Origin: CAXBNB01 sp040222275
GTDB taxonomy: Bacteria; Bacteroidota; Bacteroidia; Cytophagales; Cyclobacteriaceae
Assembly: GCA_040222275.1 (NCBI GenBank)
Contig: JAVKDJ010000043.1
Span: 17,390-81,389 of the forward strand
Direction: 5' to 3'
DNA: 64,000 bases
Shown: in pieces, positions 45,149 through 53,405 of the stretch
Layout of the letters: the number at the start of each line of letters is the position of its first letter
Position numbering within the stretch: position 1 is the first letter of the stretch
Position numbers and translations under genes: made by a program
Notes under the pieces: model-generated
Database searches by the model: none
Told to the model about the DNA's origin: nothing
Seen by the model: the letters and a program-made list of their open reading frames with translations, nothing else

Positions 45149-47787
45149 TTTTGTTTAGGCTTATTCATGGAAAATGTGACTGTATCATTTTCACTTAAGT
45201 TTTTTATTTTTTTGAAAACGGTATTCCCAAATCCTTCAAGGTTAAAAAATTTCAGCTGTAATGTGCCGTTAAGCACAGTGATCGATACCTCTTTGGTAGG
45301 TCCATCACCCGAAATTTCAGTAGTACCGTATTGATAACCATTGGACCAGAAATATGTGCCCGGCTTAGAGGTGAAAGACATTGATTTATCAACTGCTGAG
45401 TATTGGAATTTAGAACATGCCAAAACACCCGCCCATGCGATCATACTCCTGGCATAGTGATGTCCAGCTTCAGCCTCATTGAACGGGCTTCTTTTTCTGC
45501 CATCGTAGCGGTCTCGGATATTGCGAATACATTTCAATCCATCTTCTGTTTGTCCTTCCTGAAGCATACCTATTGCTGCTGTATATTCAAAGCCTGTCAT
45601 TACTTCTGTGTAATAGGGAAAAGGTTTCTCTGGCCTTTCCCCCGGATATGCCGCCATTAGCAAGGCAGACTCATCCCCCAAGGCATACGAGCGGTGGAAA
45701 TTGGCGTGGGAAGCCATATTCTCTACATAGTTGTATTTCATGATGGATTCGAGGGTGGTCTTGATATTTTCTTCTTTGGCCAGGTACCCAAGACCTACGA
45801 GATGTGCAAAAAATTGCCCTACCAATTGATCTACCAAAACACCTTTACCCAGCTGAAAGTCGGGAGAGGTGAAATCTGTTGCGTTAATACCAGAAGTTGC
45901 ACCTATCAGGGAAGCGGCCACATTATCGGCTGACATGGGTGGCTGGATGTGCTGCTCATAGTATTCTCCATTGAAGAGGTTGGCATCCATCCACTCCGAT
46001 CCCTGGTCAAACAGGTTTTCGCAGGTTTTTGCGAATTTCTTATCTCCAAGGTAAGCTGCCATCTTTGCCGAGGCTTTTAGCGCTCCGAGATACCAAAATC
46101 CCATTTGCGGATTAGGCCCAAAGTATTCCACATCCATGGTGTTGTGCTGGGAACCTTCCATTACGCCATTTTTATCAGCATCCCATCCACCCGGAATCCA
46201 GCAAAATTCGAGTGACTTTTTCACCCTGGGCCAATGCTTTTTCAAGAACCCATCATCTCCGGATAGCTGCCAGTCACGATAAAATTTCATGACAGCTCCC
46301 ATCTGCCCGTCCGCCGCGGCTTTCCCCCATTTTTGAGCCGAGTCCAATGGCAAATAAGCCCGAAAACTCATCAAGCCGTTTTCATCTGTTGCATAACCAA
46401 ACTCAACATCGCGCATGGTTTTGGCCAACTCTCCAAATAGAAAAGGGGTGGTCTGTTCGTAGTTCCATACATGTGTGCAGGAACCAAAACATGAACCTCT
46501 GTCATCAAAAACTCCTTCCCAACCCAGCAGATGACCGCTTTCAGTCCGGAATGCTAGTTGCGTACGTAAGTGTGCCAGATTGAACAAGGCCGCCTCTTTT
46601 ACTTCTATTGGGATATCACTTTCAATCAAGGCCTTGACGAATGTCCTGGTCCTGGCTTCCAACTCATCGAGACGAGGTAACGTTTGAACAATGACATCCC
46701 AAGAGTCTGTATATTTGGTGGCATAGTAATTTCCAACTGTGGCTTTTATGAATTTTTGAAAGCCAGGTTTGTCCCAGGTTTGTCTATTCGGGAAATGCCA
46801 GCTGATCAAAAAGCGAAAATTCTTTTCCTCTCCTGGTTCCAGCGAAGTTTTTACTGCCAGTGAACCCATTGGAGCATTTGCGCTTTCATTTGTTCTGCTT
46901 TCAAGCAAGCCATCTTCTGAGAAATCGTCCCAAAAATCGAGTCTCTTTTTATCCCATCTGCTTCGCAATGGCTGCCATGCAGTGCGATAGGTCATGTGTT
47001 CATTATTCAATGAAACAAAACTCATGGTCCCCCACTGCTCACTATCAGGATCCACCCCATTGGTCGTGTAGTGAATCCCTCTTACACCATCTTTTTCTAC
47101 ATATGTATTTACATTTTTCAAGGTTTCCCCCCTGGTTCCATCGAAACCAATGAAGTTTTGTATAGATCCTGATACAGAGACACTTACTTCCTTATCACTT
47201 GTGTTTTTTACTTTGTAATGAAGGATGGTTATAGGAATGCTACTGTCATCGATATTGCCAGGGATCAATGGATTGAAAGCCCCTACTTCTACTTCAACGG
47301 GAAGGTCAGCATCACTAAGCATCACCTGACCAAACGGGTAGGCCGTTTTAAACGAAGCGTTTCCAAATCTTGGCAACCCATGATTGTTGCCATATGCACC
47401 CCAAGAGCCTTCATAGGCAGAAATATCTGGTGGTCCCTCCAACAACCTTGTTTGCTTTTTGCCTTTTTGATCTTCTACATATATGGTGAAAAACGGGCCT
47501 TTTTCCTTAACGGGCCCTCGGTTTTCCAAGGTGGGATTAAAGCCTTTGGACGGCCGGTTCATAATCTCCCAATCTTCCAATGAACCCCTTCCGGTCAAGG
47601 AAATCGTTCCAGTTCCTATTCCACCAACAGGCATTTTAATTTTTTGTATATGCTCCTGATCGTAGGTTTTTAATACCGGCCAATCATTCTTTTGGGCCTG
47701 GCTTTGAAAAGAACTAAGCACCAATATGCTTATCAATGTTGCACTTGTTTTTAAGTATTTTAGAGACCTGGGAGCTATTGACTTCAT
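45145..47787 (-). CDS. GH116-family glycosidase (GBA2/bile-acid beta-glucosidase type)
   Basis: About 880 aa from ATG at 47787, giving MKSIAPRSLKYLKTSATLIS and signal cleavage after QSQAQ; the longest frame would overlap the sulfatase by 65 bases. N-terminal beta-sandwich (IKMPVGGIGTGTISLTGRGSLEDWEI, about 50-350), then an alpha/alpha barrel with GWEGVFDDRG, THVWNYEQT, and EGSQHNTMDVEYFGPN. The Asp in NTMDVE aligns with the acid/base of GH116. Family members cleave beta-glucosides, beta-xylosides or glucosylceramide. Its four-base overlap with the downstream gene implies co-translation. Probably exo-acting beta-glycosidase on the glycan. Confidence 0.82.
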   Translation of the reverse strand: MKSIAPRSLKYLKTSATLISILVLSSFQSQAQKNDWPVLKTYDQEHIQKIKMPVGGIGTGTISLTGRGSLEDWEIMNRPSKGFNPTLENRGPVKEKGPFFTIYVEDQKGKKQTRLLEGPPDISAYEGSWGAYGNNHGLPRFGNASFKTAYPFGQVMLSDADLPVEVEVGAFNPLIPGNIDDSSIPITILHYKVKNTSDKEVSVSVSGSIQNFIGFDGTRGETLKNVNTYVEKDGVRGIHYTTNGVDPDSEQWGTMSFVSLNNEHMTYRTAWQPLRSRWDKKRLDFWDDFSEDGLLESRTNESANAPMGSLAVKTSLEPGEEKNFRFLISWHFPNRQTWDKPGFQKFIKATVGNYYATKYTDSWDVIVQTLPRLDELEARTRTFVKALIESDIPIEVKEAALFNLAHLRTQLAFRTESGHLLGWEGVFDDRGSCFGSCTHVWNYEQTTPFLFGELAKTMRDVEFGYATDENGLMSFRAYLPLDSAQKWGKAAADGQMGAVMKFYRDWQLSGDDGFLKKHWPRVKKSLEFCWIPGGWDADKNGVMEGSQHNTMDVEYFGPNPQMGFWYLGALKASAKMAAYLGDKKFAKTCENLFDQGSEWMDANLFNGEYYEQHIQPPMSADNVAASLIGATSGINATDFTSPDFQLGKGVLVDQLVGQFFAHLVGLGYLAKEENIKTTLESIMKYNYVENMASHANFHRSYALGDESALLMAAYPGERPEKPFPYYTEVMTGFEYTAAIGMLQEGQTEDGLKCIRNIRDRYDGRKRSPFNEAEAGHHYARSMIAWAGVLACSKFQYSAVDKSMSFTSKPGTYFWSNGYQYGTTEISGDGPTKEVSITVLNGTLQLKFFNLEGFGNTVFKKIKNLSENDTVTFSMNKPKQK

Positions 47788-47803
47788 AATATTACTGTTT
47801 GCG

Positions 47804-49255
47804 TTATTCCGAAACAATGTCATTTGGAGTATGATACGGTTCGTTTCCAAGTGGTCGGGCATTCTCACCCCTTATTCCATAATCTCCAATGTCCTTTCTG
47901 GCCCATTCCAGTTTTGTCAGCAGTTTAGCAACAATTTCAGGATAGTCATCTGCAACATCTGTGGTCTCTCCAATATCACTATCTAAATCGTAGAGGACAT
48001 TTTTATCAAATCGCACTCTATCCTCTGGTGCTATGTGTACTGGCCATTTGCGAAATGCTATAGCATTGGAGCTTGTATCTTGAGGTAGGTAAAGTTTCCA
48101 TCTGCCCATTCGTACAGCCCTCAATTCCTGATGCTGATAATAAAAAAAGGGGCGATCAAGGTTGGAACTCCGACCATGAACAAGCTCAGAAATGTCCTGT
48201 CCATCGATCACACGGTCATTGGGAAGTGTGGCTCCCGCTATTTTCGCAATGGTTGGCAGTAAATCTATCGTGGCAGCCACCTGATCCGAACTGGTTCCGG
48301 CAGTAATCTTTCCGGGTGCCCACATGATACAAGGAACCCTCAATCCCCCCTCCCAGGCGGAGGTCTTTGCTCCACGGAGCGGTAAAGCACTACCACCATG
48401 TTCTTTTTTGATCCACCAAGGGCCATTATCGCTGGTGAAAATAACGTAGGTGTTTTCATTCAGTTTTTTCTCCTTCAAAAAATCGATTATCCTGCCAACG
48501 TTGTAGTCTATTTCTTCTATCACATCACCATAAAGGTCCCTCTCCGACTTTCCTTTAAACTCTTCTGAAACGGCCAGTTTGGTATGGGGCATAGTGTGGG
48601 CCAGGTAGAGAAAAAATGGCTTCTTCTCGTTTTCATTGATGAAGCGGATGGCTTCATCGGTATATCGCCTGGTTAGCGTGGACATGTCGGCATTCCTCTC
48701 CACCAGTTCTTTATTTCTGATTAGGTGCACCCTCGCATCGTTGCTTCCCGGGGTAAGGAATGAATAATCGAACCCCTGATCCTGTGGTAGCAGATCAGGG
48801 TTAAATTGTTCTGGATTATGGCCTGCCAAATCCCATTTTCCGATCATACCGGTGGTGTAGCCAGCTGGTTTCAGTACTTCTGCGATTGTCATCTCGCTTA
48901 ATGCTAGCTTTGGGTGTGGAGCTACACCGTTATCATTACGTGCATTTCTCATCGGATAACAACCTGTCATCAAAGCCGCTCTGGAAGGACCACAGACCGT
49001 TTGCGCATAGAAGCTAGTAAACTTCATACCCTCTGTAGCCATTTGGTCAATGTTAGGGGTTTTGATATTGGGTGAGCCGTAACACCCCAAATCGTTGTAG
49101 CCCTGATCATCGGTAAAGATGATGATGAAGTTGGGTTTTGGAGTGTTTTCCGTTGGTTGATCACAGCTTGTTAGCAATACAACACACACCAACAATGTTG
49201 TTATAAGAAATTGCTTTTGATCTATGTTATAAGTTGACTTCACTTTATTTTTCAT
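47804..49255 (-). CDS. S1-family sulfatase (CGPSR) with GKWD variant
   Basis: 483 aa lipoprotein (signal VCVVLLTSC). FTDDQGYNDLGCYG, formylglycine Cys in CGPSR (about 88), HTMPHTKL and FTSDNGPW. The GKWH motif reads GKWDLAG, so the usual histidine is aspartate, as in the CAPAR sulfatase. Related to the 24 kb and 29 kb sulfatases through AALMTGCYPMR and SEMTIAEVLKPAGYTTG. Stop is 16 bases before GH116. Confidence 0.92.
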   Translation of the reverse strand: MKNKVKSTYNIDQKQFLITTLLVCVVLLTSCDQPTENTPKPNFIIIFTDDQGYNDLGCYGSPNIKTPNIDQMATEGMKFTSFYAQTVCGPSRAALMTGCYPMRNARNDNGVAPHPKLALSEMTIAEVLKPAGYTTGMIGKWDLAGHNPEQFNPDLLPQDQGFDYSFLTPGSNDARVHLIRNKELVERNADMSTLTRRYTDEAIRFINENEKKPFFLYLAHTMPHTKLAVSEEFKGKSERDLYGDVIEEIDYNVGRIIDFLKEKKLNENTYVIFTSDNGPWWIKKEHGGSALPLRGAKTSAWEGGLRVPCIMWAPGKITAGTSSDQVAATIDLLPTIAKIAGATLPNDRVIDGQDISELVHGRSSNLDRPFFYYQHQELRAVRMGRWKLYLPQDTSSNAIAFRKWPVHIAPEDRVRFDKNVLYDLDSDIGETTDVADDYPEIVAKLLTKLEWARKDIGDYGIRGENARPLGNEPYHTPNDIVSE

Positions 49256-49258
49256 TTT

Positions 49259-51169
49259 TTATCTTATCCACATACAATGCCCTCCACCTGGCGCGATCTT
49301 CGCCTTGACGATATCTCCTTTCTGAATAGTTCCAGTCCTGACCTGGTAAGCTTCGGGATTGGTCGTGCCGTGTGTATCTTCTGTATCCTCGTAGTAGGTA
49401 ACCTGGTATTCCCTTCCTGGTTTGAGGAAGTCCAGGGCAATGTCAAGCGTCCCGCCCTGCTGATCATGTACCGAGCCGATAAACCACTCATCCCTGTACC
49501 TTCTGGCTGTAGTGATGTATTCGCCCATTTTAGCTCGGAGCACACGGCTTTCATCCCATTTTCCTACAGGCAGTTTTTGAATAAATTCAAACAAGTCTGC
49601 TTTTTCACTATAAGCTTCCGGTGCATCGGGGATACACACCAACCCACTGTAAATGATCAGCGTTCTGGCTGCCTCCGAAACTACGGTAGATACATAGGAG
49701 TTGGTTTTTCTTGGCCCTTTTTCCCGGTCTCCCCTATTGATCCCTGTTAAATCAAAATTGCCATTGTTCATATCCAATGGTCCCTGGATGGCATTGATCA
49801 GGGCCATTTTTATAAAGGTTTCTGGAGTAAATGCCCTGCGGGAGTCTTGTTGTGCATGACAATATTCTTTGGTAATTGCGTTGGGCATTGTCCTTTCAAT
49901 ACCTGTCATGGGAACAGGCCCATCATGAAAATCAATGAGTAATTGGCTTACCGCACTTTGCTGAACGGCTTGTCGTGTAAATGGAACATTACTACTCATA
50001 AAGCCGTATTTGATCCCTTTCATTCCCAGGGATTTATAATATGGAAAAAGCTTGTCATCTCCATATTCCCCGTGCCGCCGATCATAGTAAAGCAACAAAT
50101 CGACTTCTTTTTCCGCAGCATAATTGATTACTGCTTCTAAATCCAGCTTATCTGAAAGTTCAAAATGACCCGGCGATACATGCGTGTACCAGGCATCATC
50201 TATCAAAAAATATTCTATGCCTGTTTCAGCAGCAAAGTCAATAAATCGTTTGTAGCTTTCGGTATTGATGCCATAAGTGAAGCCATCCTCAGCTTTGTAG
50301 CCATGTACACGCCAATCCCAAAGTGTTTTTCCTGGCCTGATCCATGATGGGTTTTCAATTTGAAGTGGTGCAGCGAGATTCATCGGAACGGTATTTACTA
50401 CCAGGTCTCCAAGCTTATCATTCACCAAAATCACTCGCCAGGGAGTTACAAGCTTACCGCCTGTTAGTTCAACTTTATTTGAAGAGACCAATGACTTAAT
50501 ACTGTCATCGTATTGAATATTCATCACTTTAAATCCCTCTGCAGAGAATAGATCGGACTCTATTAGGGATAGATAGGGACTTCCGGGTTTCTCCACAACG
50601 ATTGGGATTTTGAGTTTGGATTTTTCATCGAGGCTGCCGAGGGCCCCTACTGCTATAGGGCCTAACGGTTCACTTTCTCCACTTGGTGAAAAAACCGCAT
50701 GTTCTTGTGTCAGGTTGTATTGGCATAAGAAAGTCGCCTGATCTTCTTCTTTGTAGTCTTCTATTTCATACCTGAAACCTACGCCCTGATCAAACAAGCG
50801 AACACAGAGCTTCGTTTTAATTTGGTCATATTCAACTTCCAGGGCCAGCCCGTTGTAGTTGTCCTGAATTTCGCTGAACTGCCCCCAGGTCGGCTTCCAG
50901 GTACTGTTATGTGACCTTTTCTGAACTGCTGTGATTTTGGCCAGTTTACCTGGAAAAATGGAGATTTCAGAAGTACCTACCAAAGTTTTGCCCATTGACG
51001 ATATCGAGTACATGATCTTTCCTTGCTTGCTGTCAAGCACCACAGATAGCTCATCATTCGGGGATTTGACCGTGAAGGTGGACTCCTTTTGCCTGCAGCT
51101 ATGCAATAAGGTGACCAACGACAGTATCCCTAGTGCTTTTACCGTGATTTGAATATTTCTTGTTCGCAT
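49259..51169 (-). CDS. GH97-family glycosidase with unusual catalytic residues
   Basis: 636 aa lipoprotein (signal TLLHSC). N-terminal beta-super-sandwich (about 30-260, SPNDELSVVLDSKQGKIMYS), TIM barrel (WDWRVHGYKAEDG, YFLIDDAWY, DLLLYYDRRHG, GIKYGFMSS, IDFHDGPVPMTGIERTMPNA), and C-terminal Ig-like part. GH97 enzymes are alpha-glucosidases or alpha-galactosidases. The retaining-type nucleophile position reads KYGFM, as in the inverting branch. The conserved RGxEY glutamate region after the PN motif is replaced by HAQQDS. It may be a new specificity or a changed mechanism. Three bases before the sulfatase downstream. Confidence 0.8.
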   Translation of the reverse strand: MRTRNIQITVKALGILSLVTLLHSCRQKESTFTVKSPNDELSVVLDSKQGKIMYSISSMGKTLVGTSEISIFPGKLAKITAVQKRSHNSTWKPTWGQFSEIQDNYNGLALEVEYDQIKTKLCVRLFDQGVGFRYEIEDYKEEDQATFLCQYNLTQEHAVFSPSGESEPLGPIAVGALGSLDEKSKLKIPIVVEKPGSPYLSLIESDLFSAEGFKVMNIQYDDSIKSLVSSNKVELTGGKLVTPWRVILVNDKLGDLVVNTVPMNLAAPLQIENPSWIRPGKTLWDWRVHGYKAEDGFTYGINTESYKRFIDFAAETGIEYFLIDDAWYTHVSPGHFELSDKLDLEAVINYAAEKEVDLLLYYDRRHGEYGDDKLFPYYKSLGMKGIKYGFMSSNVPFTRQAVQQSAVSQLLIDFHDGPVPMTGIERTMPNAITKEYCHAQQDSRRAFTPETFIKMALINAIQGPLDMNNGNFDLTGINRGDREKGPRKTNSYVSTVVSEAARTLIIYSGLVCIPDAPEAYSEKADLFEFIQKLPVGKWDESRVLRAKMGEYITTARRYRDEWFIGSVHDQQGGTLDIALDFLKPGREYQVTYYEDTEDTHGTTNPEAYQVRTGTIQKGDIVKAKIAPGGGHCMWIR

Positions 51170-51187
51170 ATTTTTTTGATCAAAATC

Positions 51188-52573
51188 TTAAATTCCCTCC
51201 GGCATTTCTGCCTTCGTTTTCTTTTGCCAATTCTTCAATTTATCCAGTAGTTCATCGCTCTTTTCAGGATTGGTCGCTGCAAGGTTATTGGCTTCTGTCG
51301 GGTCTTCCTGTAGGTTATAAAGGTGCGTGCTATCGGTCTCAAAGTCCCAAATAAGTTTCCAATCCCCTTCCCGGATAACGCCACCCATGTCCAGGCCTTC
51401 ATTTCTGAAGTGTGGAAAATGCCAATAGAGTGCCCTATCCTCCGGTTCGCCCGCACCTTGAAGCAGTGGCCACAAGCTGAGGCCCTCAAGTTTTTTAATA
51501 TTTGCAGGTGAAATACCTGCGACATCCATAAGCGTGGGAAACATGTCAACACTCGTGACAGGAACCTCACTTTTCCCAGCCTCAATTTTTCCTGACCAAT
51601 TGAAGATTAATGGCACCCGTATGCCTCCTTCATGTAGAGAACCCTTTTTGCCCCTCAAAGGTGGATTGCCCCATAGCCCACCATTGTCTGAGTAAAAAAC
51701 AACCATGGTGTTTTCCAAAAGGCCAGATTGCTCCAGTTGGCCTATTACCTTGCCTACATTCTGATCGAGTTTTTCAATCATGGCGAAATAGGTATCCCCA
51801 TTGTTCTTGTCAATTATGTCCTGGGGTGCTTTTAATGGGGTGTGCACGGTATAAGTGGATAGGTAAAGGAAAAAAGGATTGTTTTTGTTTTTTGAAATAA
51901 AGTTCACCGTCTCGTCCCCCATCCTATCGGTGAGGTATTCGCCTTTTTCTTTGTCCTCAATGGTGGCGTTTTTGAACGGGGCAAACCAGCTTTTCGGCTG
52001 CCCATAAGCACAGCCTCCAATATTGACATCAAAGCCCTGATGCTCCGGATGAAACTCAGCATTTACCACACCATCATTGTTGTTGCGGGCAGAACCAGAT
52101 CCTGCCAGGTGCCATTTGCCAAAGAAACCTGTGGCATAGCCATTTGCTTTGAGCACATCGGCCATTGTCACTTCACTGATGGGAAGATGGTCTATATAAA
52201 AAGCTTCGTGCATCAATTTCCCCTTATGCTGGCGTTCGAGGTATTGGCCCATAGGCAAGCCCGGAATATGACAAGTGAGTTGCAAGCTGGCCGGGGATTT
52301 ACCTGTGAGGATGCTCGCCCTGGTGGGTGAACAGACAGGTGCAGCCGCATAAGCCTGGGTAAATACTTTTCCGTTTTTTGCCAGTTTGTCAATATTTGGG
52401 GTATTGATACCAGGTTTGTGGTTCATATAACCGACATCCGAATACCCCAGGTCATCCACAAGTATGAAGACAATGTTGGGCCTTTTATTGGTTTCTGTCA
52501 CTTCCTTGCTGGCCATATTCGACCGACAGCCAACAATGAACAAGACTAAAAGCAGTATTGATGTTTTTTTCAT
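51188..52573 (-). CDS. S1-family sulfatase (CSPTR), first gene of the 30-kb operon
   Basis: 461 aa lipoprotein (signal LVLFIVGC). VDDLGYSDVGYM, formylglycine Cys in CSPTR (about 81), GKWHLAG, STYTVHTPLK and FYSDNGG. It heads a run of 19 minus-strand genes with mostly under 60 bases between them. Its start is about 85 bases downstream of operator copy C. The next gene upstream is on the other side of a hairpin, so the operon boundary is clear. Confidence 0.93.
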   Translation of the reverse strand: MKKTSILLLVLFIVGCRSNMASKEVTETNKRPNIVFILVDDLGYSDVGYMNHKPGINTPNIDKLAKNGKVFTQAYAAAPVCSPTRASILTGKSPASLQLTCHIPGLPMGQYLERQHKGKLMHEAFYIDHLPISEVTMADVLKANGYATGFFGKWHLAGSGSARNNNDGVVNAEFHPEHQGFDVNIGGCAYGQPKSWFAPFKNATIEDKEKGEYLTDRMGDETVNFISKNKNNPFFLYLSTYTVHTPLKAPQDIIDKNNGDTYFAMIEKLDQNVGKVIGQLEQSGLLENTMVVFYSDNGGLWGNPPLRGKKGSLHEGGIRVPLIFNWSGKIEAGKSEVPVTSVDMFPTLMDVAGISPANIKKLEGLSLWPLLQGAGEPEDRALYWHFPHFRNEGLDMGGVIREGDWKLIWDFETDSTHLYNLQEDPTEANNLAATNPEKSDELLDKLKNWQKKTKAEMPEGI

Positions 52574-52656
52574 AGTTCCCGTTAAATAGCAGTATCTAGC
52601 AGTTGGCCGACCTGTCCACTAATAAGCCATAAAAATCTAAAGAAGTGAGAGGATTT

Positions 52657-52694
52657 TCTACCGAAAAATTGACACTTACGTGTTATTTTTTTGC
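52657..52694 (-). promoter_or_regulatory. Candidate AraC-type operator, copy C (30-kb sulfatase operon)
   Basis: Plus strand TCTACCGAAAAATTGA then TTTGC at 52690-52694, the same 17-base spacing and shared internal bases as copies A and B. About 85-120 bases upstream of the first sulfatase of the operon. On the minus strand TAGATTTT (52632-52639) lies 23 bases nearer the gene and could be the -7 box. This is the only promoter-like region before the operon; the rest of the 52574-52867 gap holds nothing recognised. Confidence 0.6.
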
Positions 52695-52867
52695 AACAAA
52701 CTATCAAATACGAAAAAATATGGCATAAAATTTACCATACTAAAATTATACTCAGAAATGCACCCTAAAATGGAAACTTGGATAGACTTGATGGTTTAGT
52801 CTTAAAACCTGGATGAACCTTTTCCATTCCGCTCTACCGGGTTTCGGTTAGTTGCAGGTGATAGAGT

Positions 52868-52897
52868 ACAACAGGCTACCCATTGGTAGCCTGTTGT
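52868..52897 (-). terminator. Hairpin after the locus 2 susCD unit
   Basis: 13-bp perfect stem, ACAACAGGCTACC (52868-52880) with its complement at 52885-52897 and a CATT loop, 20 bases downstream of the small lipoprotein stop. It lacks a strong T-tract on the minus strand, so termination may be partial. It separates the sigma-controlled unit from the operator-controlled sulfatase operon. Confidence 0.6.
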
Positions 52898-52917
52898 TTA
52901 CATTCTATTTGAGTATG

Positions 52918-53367
52918 CTAGTCAGTAACGATATTCACCGTCCAGTCGCGCCAAGAACCATCAGCTGAATGAACCCTGTACGTAAATGACCCATCAGTCA
53001 AATCAGCGGGCACACCTGCGATGGGCGATCCATTGATCGGCTCTATTTTCTGTGCTCGATGCGTAAAGGTCAAACCAGCCTCGCTTATGAACGCAGCATC
53101 TGCGCTATTCACAGAAATAGTAGCGGTAAAATTGTCATTGTCAATAGCCGCATTTCCTTGTGAGAAAAATACTCGTCGAGCACCTGTGATGGTGCCATCA
53201 CCTTCCCATATCTGCCTGTCGGCCTGCTCTAATCGAAATAATCGTGCATCCAGCAAGAAGGCGGAATCTCCATACTTGGCCAGATCCAAATCTACCCTTG
53301 GCCCACATGAAAAGCACAACATCAGGATGATGCAATATGTAGGATATTTTATATTCAAATATTTCAT
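52918..53367 (-). CDS. Small lipoprotein downstream of SusD, probable surface accessory protein
   Basis: 149 aa, signal LMLCFSC (Cys about 20). No enzyme motif. The remainder is predicted beta-rich, with repeated short strands (TFTHRAQKIEPINGSPIAGV, GSFTYRVHSADGSWRDWTVN), a pattern of PUL lipoproteins of the DUF5018 type seen in the SusE position. Only about 40 bases after susD, so part of the same unit. Likely a third surface glycan-binding component. The family label is tentative. Confidence 0.6.
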   Translation of the reverse strand: MKYLNIKYPTYCIILMLCFSCGPRVDLDLAKYGDSAFLLDARLFRLEQADRQIWEGDGTITGARRVFFSQGNAAIDNDNFTATISVNSADAAFISEAGLTFTHRAQKIEPINGSPIAGVPADLTDGSFTYRVHSADGSWRDWTVNIVTD

Positions 53368-53405
53368 GGTCTTTTTTCTTTAGTCTTTAAACTTATTTCC
53401 AACTA

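Noticed and set aside
47788..47868. Longer GH116 N-terminus overlapping the sulfatase gene
   Set aside because: The downstream ATG at 47787 gives a proper signal peptide and removes the overlap.
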